In this document: one piece after another, positions 4,417-6,878 of the stretch
Layout of the letters: every line of letters begins with the position of its first letter
Position numbering within the stretch: position 1 is the stretch's first letter
From: Jannaschia sp039033775
GTDB taxonomy: Bacteria; Pseudomonadota; Alphaproteobacteria; Rhodobacterales; Rhodobacteraceae
NCBI GenBank assembly: GCA_039033775.1
Contig: JBCCCB010000219.1
Location: forward strand, 1 to 6,878
Length of the DNA stretch: 6,878 nucleotides
Direction of reading: 5' to 3'
Notes under the pieces: model-generated
Seen by the model: only the letters and a program-made list of their open reading frames with translations
The model's database searches: none
Told to the model about the DNA's origin: nothing
Made by a program: the position numbers and the translations under genes

Positions 4417-4899
4417 ATGCCGAATGCCTCTACCGAAGACAAGCGCGCCCTGAAGCGCCGTATGAAATCCGCAGCCCGGCTCTATGCCGTCCAGGCGCTG
4501 TTTCAGATGGAGGCGGCGGGCCAGACCGTCGAGACGGTGCAGGCCGAGTTCGAGGATCATCGCTTCGGCATGGTGACGGAGGCGGGCGAACTGTCCGAGG
4601 GGGATGTCGACCTCTTCCGCGCGCTGCTGGAGGCGGCGGTCAACAATCAGGCCAGGGTCGATCAGATGACCGACCGGGCCCTGGTGGCCAAATGGCCCAT
4701 CGACCGGATCGACCCGACGCTCCGCGCGCTCTTCCGGGCGGCGGGCGGCGAGTTGGTCGACCGGGACACGCCGCCGAAGGTAATCATCACCGAATATGTC
4801 GAGATCGCGCGGGCGTTCTTTCCGGAAGGCAAAGAGGCCGCCTTTGTGAACGCCGTGCTCGACCACATGGCGCGGGACGCGCGGCCCGATCAGTTCTGA
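4417..4899 (+). CDS. nusB: Transcription antitermination factor NusB
   Basis: NusB is a small all-helical RNA-binding protein. Together with NusE (S10) it binds the boxA of rRNA leaders to prevent premature termination. The 160-residue product has the family landmarks: KSAARLYAVQALFQME (17-32) in the first RNA-binding helix, KWPIDRIDPTLRALFRAA (92-109), the TPPKVIITEYVEIARAFF segment (118-135) and the closing EAAFVNAVLDHMAR (140-153). I chose the ATG at 4417 because AGGTG (4404-4408) sits eight bases upstream. A TTG at 4381 in frame would add a proline-rich extension with no support. ribH-nusB adjacency is common in proteobacteria, but the 195-base gap is wider than the tight spacing I would expect, so nusB may have its own promoter. 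It is convergent with the RND gene, six bases away. Confidence 0.95.
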   Translation: MPNASTEDKRALKRRMKSAARLYAVQALFQMEAAGQTVETVQAEFEDHRFGMVTEAGELSEGDVDLFRALLEAAVNNQARVDQMTDRALVAKWPIDRIDPTLRALFRAAGGELVDRDTPPKVIITEYVEIARAFFPEGKEAAFVNAVLDHMARDARPDQF

Positions 4900-4909
4900 C
4901 GCCCGTCAG
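4896..4909. terminator. Short hairpin spanning both stop codons at the nusB/RND junction
   Basis: CTGAC (4896-4900) and GTCAG (4905-4909) are perfect complements around GCCC. The stem contains the TGA of nusB and the minus-strand TGA of the RND gene. It has five pairs, three of which are implied by facing TGA codons. No T-tract follows, so a terminator role is uncertain. Confidence 0.25.
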
Positions 4910-6878
4910 GCCGTGACATCACCGCGTTTGGTCCGCAGGACCAGCAGGCCGCCCAGCAACCATGTCGCGATCAGGATCGCCGCCGTTCCGCCCAGGAACA
5001 GGGCCAGGACGGATCCCGTACCGTCCAGCCCCAAGGCATCCAGCAGCGGCAGCATCGTGCCCCGCGCCAGGTGCCAGCCGAGCGTTGCGCCGCCCCAGAT
5101 CGCGACCATCGTGCCCGCCGCCAGGCCCACAGCCCCTGCACCGCGCCCGCGGCTCCGCGCGGGCAGACGCAGCAGACGGCGCAGCGCGGTGGCGAGCCGG
5201 GACATGTCCTCGCCCATGGCCAGAATCGCGGGCACCAGGACCAGCACCAGCAACATGCCGAAGCCCAGCCCGTAGCTGAGCGTGATGACCGTGGGGCGCA
5301 GGAACTGGGCTTGGGACGACGTCTCATAGAGCAGCGGCGTCAGGCCCAGGACGGTCGTCAGCGTCGTCAGCAGGATCGGCCGCAGGCGGTCGCAGACCGC
5401 ATCGACGATGGCGGGCCGAAGGGCGCGATCCTTGGAATACTCGTCGACCGTCGTCACCAGCACGATGGAATCGTTGATGATGATCCCGATCATCCCGATC
5501 AGGCCCACGACCGAGAACATCGACAAGGGCACGTCCCAGACCCAATGCCCCCAGATCGCGCCGATCAGGCCGAAAGGGATGATTGCCATGATCACGCCCG
5601 GCCGGGTCCAGGACGAGAAGATCCAGGCCAGCACCAGATAGATGCCCAGAAGGCAGGCCACTAGCCCGACCAGCGCGTCGTTCAGGAAGTCACTTTCCTG
5701 CTCGGCCAGTCCGCCAAGCGTGTAGCCCACCTGATAGCGCGCGGCGATCTCTGGCAGGATGACGTCGCCGATCTCGGCCCGGATCTCGGCGGCGCGGGCG
5801 GCATCGTCCTGGTCCAGGTCGCCCGAGACTTCGACGACTTGGATGCCGTTCTCTCGCTCGATGGTCGCGAAGCCGGACCGGACTGTGACAGTGACGATAT
5901 CGGCCAGGGCCACGTCGCCGCCCGAGGGCGCGGTCAGCCGCAGGGTATCCAGGAAGTCGGCGCGCACCTCGTCTTCGGGCAATTGCACCTCGATGGTGCC
6001 GGTTCGGGGCCCCACGGGGAAACTGGCCGCCTCGATCCCGTTCAGGCGATTCCGCAACACGCCGCTGAGCGTGCCGATATCGAAGCCCAGAGCCTCGCCC
6101 TGGGGGGTCAGTTCCAGGATCAGCTCGTCCTTGTCGAAGGGCAGGCTGTCGTCCAGGCCGGATACTTCGGGGAAGCGGGCCACGGACCGCTCGAACGCGT
6201 CGGCGGCGGATTTCAGGGTCGCGCTGTCGGCACCCTGGAACTCGACCGACAGGGAATCGCCGCCAGGGCCGGAGCGCCAGCCGCGGAAGCTGATTTCCTC
6301 CGTCAGGGGGAGCTGACGGGCGCGTTCCTGCAGGTCGGCCACGAATTGGAACGAGGAATAGGGCCGCAGATCAGCGTCGATCAACTCGATGGAGATCGAG
6401 CCCAGCAGGTCGCGATCCTTCCCTTCGGCCGAGGCCAGCTGACGACCGGTATTGCCGCCGACTTCACCCAGGACGTAGTCCAGCGGGTTGACGCCGTATT
6501 CGGCTTCGTATTCGGCGCCCAACTCCTCGGTGACGCGCTGCAGCTCGCGCATCTGCGCGATGGCGTCGGCCCGGGTGGCACCGTCGGCCATGGCGAAGTT
6601 CCCAGTGACCGAGCCCCGCTCGGGCGCGTTGAAGAAGCGCCATTGGACATCGCCGGTCAGGAACAGGGCGATCTGGGTCGACAACAGGACGATGGCGGCG
6701 GCCGCGACCGGATAGCGCGCGACGAGGCAGAGGCGGATCAGCGGCCGGAACAGATTCTCGCGCACCCAGTCGAGGCCCATGTTGACGAGGCCGGAGGCCA
6801 CGTCGAGCCCGGCCGTGGCCATCCAGTCGAGCGTCGTTTGGCGGCGTGCGGGGTGGCCCAGGTAGCGCAGGGCCGGCA
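4906..6878 (-). CDS. RND-family efflux permease, C-terminal half (cut by window edge)
   Basis: This is the inner-membrane, proton-driven pump subunit of an AcrB-like tripartite efflux system; the substrate is unknown. The frame is open to the right edge and 656 residues are visible. That is about the second half of the protein, since PALRYLG at the edge matches the segment after TM6. Counting from the in-frame ATG at 6822 (internal, not the start), TM7 is about 38-56. A periplasmic porter/docking domain of about 325 residues follows, with GPGGDSLSVEFQGAD at 185-199. TM8 (384-403), TM9 (409-429), TM10 (433-458), TM11 (482-499) and TM12 (512-536) come next. RLRPILLTTL (479-488) is the conserved TM11 entry. 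TM10 reads IIINDSIVLV, so the position of the AcrB proton-relay Lys940 is Ile, as in other RND groups with a VNDS/VNNA motif. After TM12 there is an unusual tail with two more hydrophobic stretches (about 565-590 and 604-628) ending in LRTKRGDVTA. Confidence 0.93.
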   Translation of the reverse strand, partial: PALRYLGHPARRQTTLDWMATAGLDVASGLVNMGLDWVRENLFRPLIRLCLVARYPVAAAAIVLLSTQIALFLTGDVQWRFFNAPERGSVTGNFAMADGATRADAIAQMRELQRVTEELGAEYEAEYGVNPLDYVLGEVGGNTGRQLASAEGKDRDLLGSISIELIDADLRPYSSFQFVADLQERARQLPLTEEISFRGWRSGPGGDSLSVEFQGADSATLKSAADAFERSVARFPEVSGLDDSLPFDKDELILELTPQGEALGFDIGTLSGVLRNRLNGIEAASFPVGPRTGTIEVQLPEDEVRADFLDTLRLTAPSGGDVALADIVTVTVRSGFATIERENGIQVVEVSGDLDQDDAARAAEIRAEIGDVILPEIAARYQVGYTLGGLAEQESDFLNDALVGLVACLLGIYLVLAWIFSSWTRPGVIMAIIPFGLIGAIWGHWVWDVPLSMFSVVGLIGMIGIIINDSIVLVTTVDEYSKDRALRPAIVDAVCDRLRPILLTTLTTVLGLTPLLYETSSQAQFLRPTVITLSYGLGFGMLLVLVLVPAILAMGEDMSRLATALRRLLRLPARSRGRGAGAVGLAAGTMVAIWGGATLGWHLARGTMLPLLDALGLDGTGSVLALFLGGTAAILIATWLLGGLLVLRTKRGDVTA

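Noticed and set aside
4270..4866. 198-codon minus-strand frame opposite nusB
   Set aside because: Complement of the conserved nusB reading frame; composition and lack of motifs mark it as a shadow.
5071..5664. 197-codon plus-strand frame within the RND gene
   Set aside because: Gln/Asp/His/Arg-rich complement of transmembrane coding sequence, a typical artefact.

Overview
The window looks like chromosomal DNA from a GC-rich alphaproteobacterium, most likely of the Rhodobacterales (Roseobacter/Paracoccus type). The evidence is the third-position GC bias, the gene order ribB(-degenerate ribA)/ribH/nusB, and a small protein starting with the GIGHNS motif that I associate with alphaproteobacteria. 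It is mostly housekeeping and metabolic DNA. I see no mobile element, CRISPR array, tRNA or rRNA.

Layout. Bases 1-521 hold the 3' part of ribE (riboflavin synthase), cut by the left edge. A 99-base leader follows, with an FNR-type palindrome and overlapping inverted repeats, then a small YdcH/DUF465 protein (621-866). A GNAT acetyltransferase points back at it (1379-870), preceded on its own strand by a 30-codon ORF that ends in a TGATG stop/start overlap. Next come an unrecognised conserved-looking protein (1561-2106), a convergent Nudix hydrolase (2516-2121) and, divergent from the Nudix gene, the tight pair ribB (2595-3713) and ribH (3715-4221). A 195-base gap precedes nusB (4417-4899). 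The right third is the C-terminal half of an RND efflux permease on the minus strand (6878-4906), cut by the right edge.

How the genes work together. RibB makes 3,4-dihydroxy-2-butanone 4-phosphate. RibH joins it to the pyrimidine intermediate to give 6,7-dimethyl-8-ribityllumazine, and RibE dismutates that to riboflavin. The C-terminal RibA-like half of RibB has lost the zinc cysteines and catalytic segment of GTP cyclohydrolase II, so the GTP branch must be started by a RibA encoded elsewhere. NusB is a transcription antitermination factor that commonly sits next to ribH. The four genes between ribE and ribB (DUF465, GNAT, unknown, Nudix) separate ribE from ribB/ribH transcriptionally, because two of them are on the minus strand. 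The RND pump appears to belong to a separate minus-strand unit.

The points most worth a second look are: the DUF465 leader, which has an FNR-like box followed by mutually exclusive pairings that can cover the start codon; the GNAT upstream ORF, either a coupled leader peptide or the split N-terminus of a frameshifted gene; the degenerate GCHII half of RibB; two extra hydrophobic segments at the C-terminus of the RND pump; and short perfect hairpins spanning the stop codons at all three convergent gene junctions.
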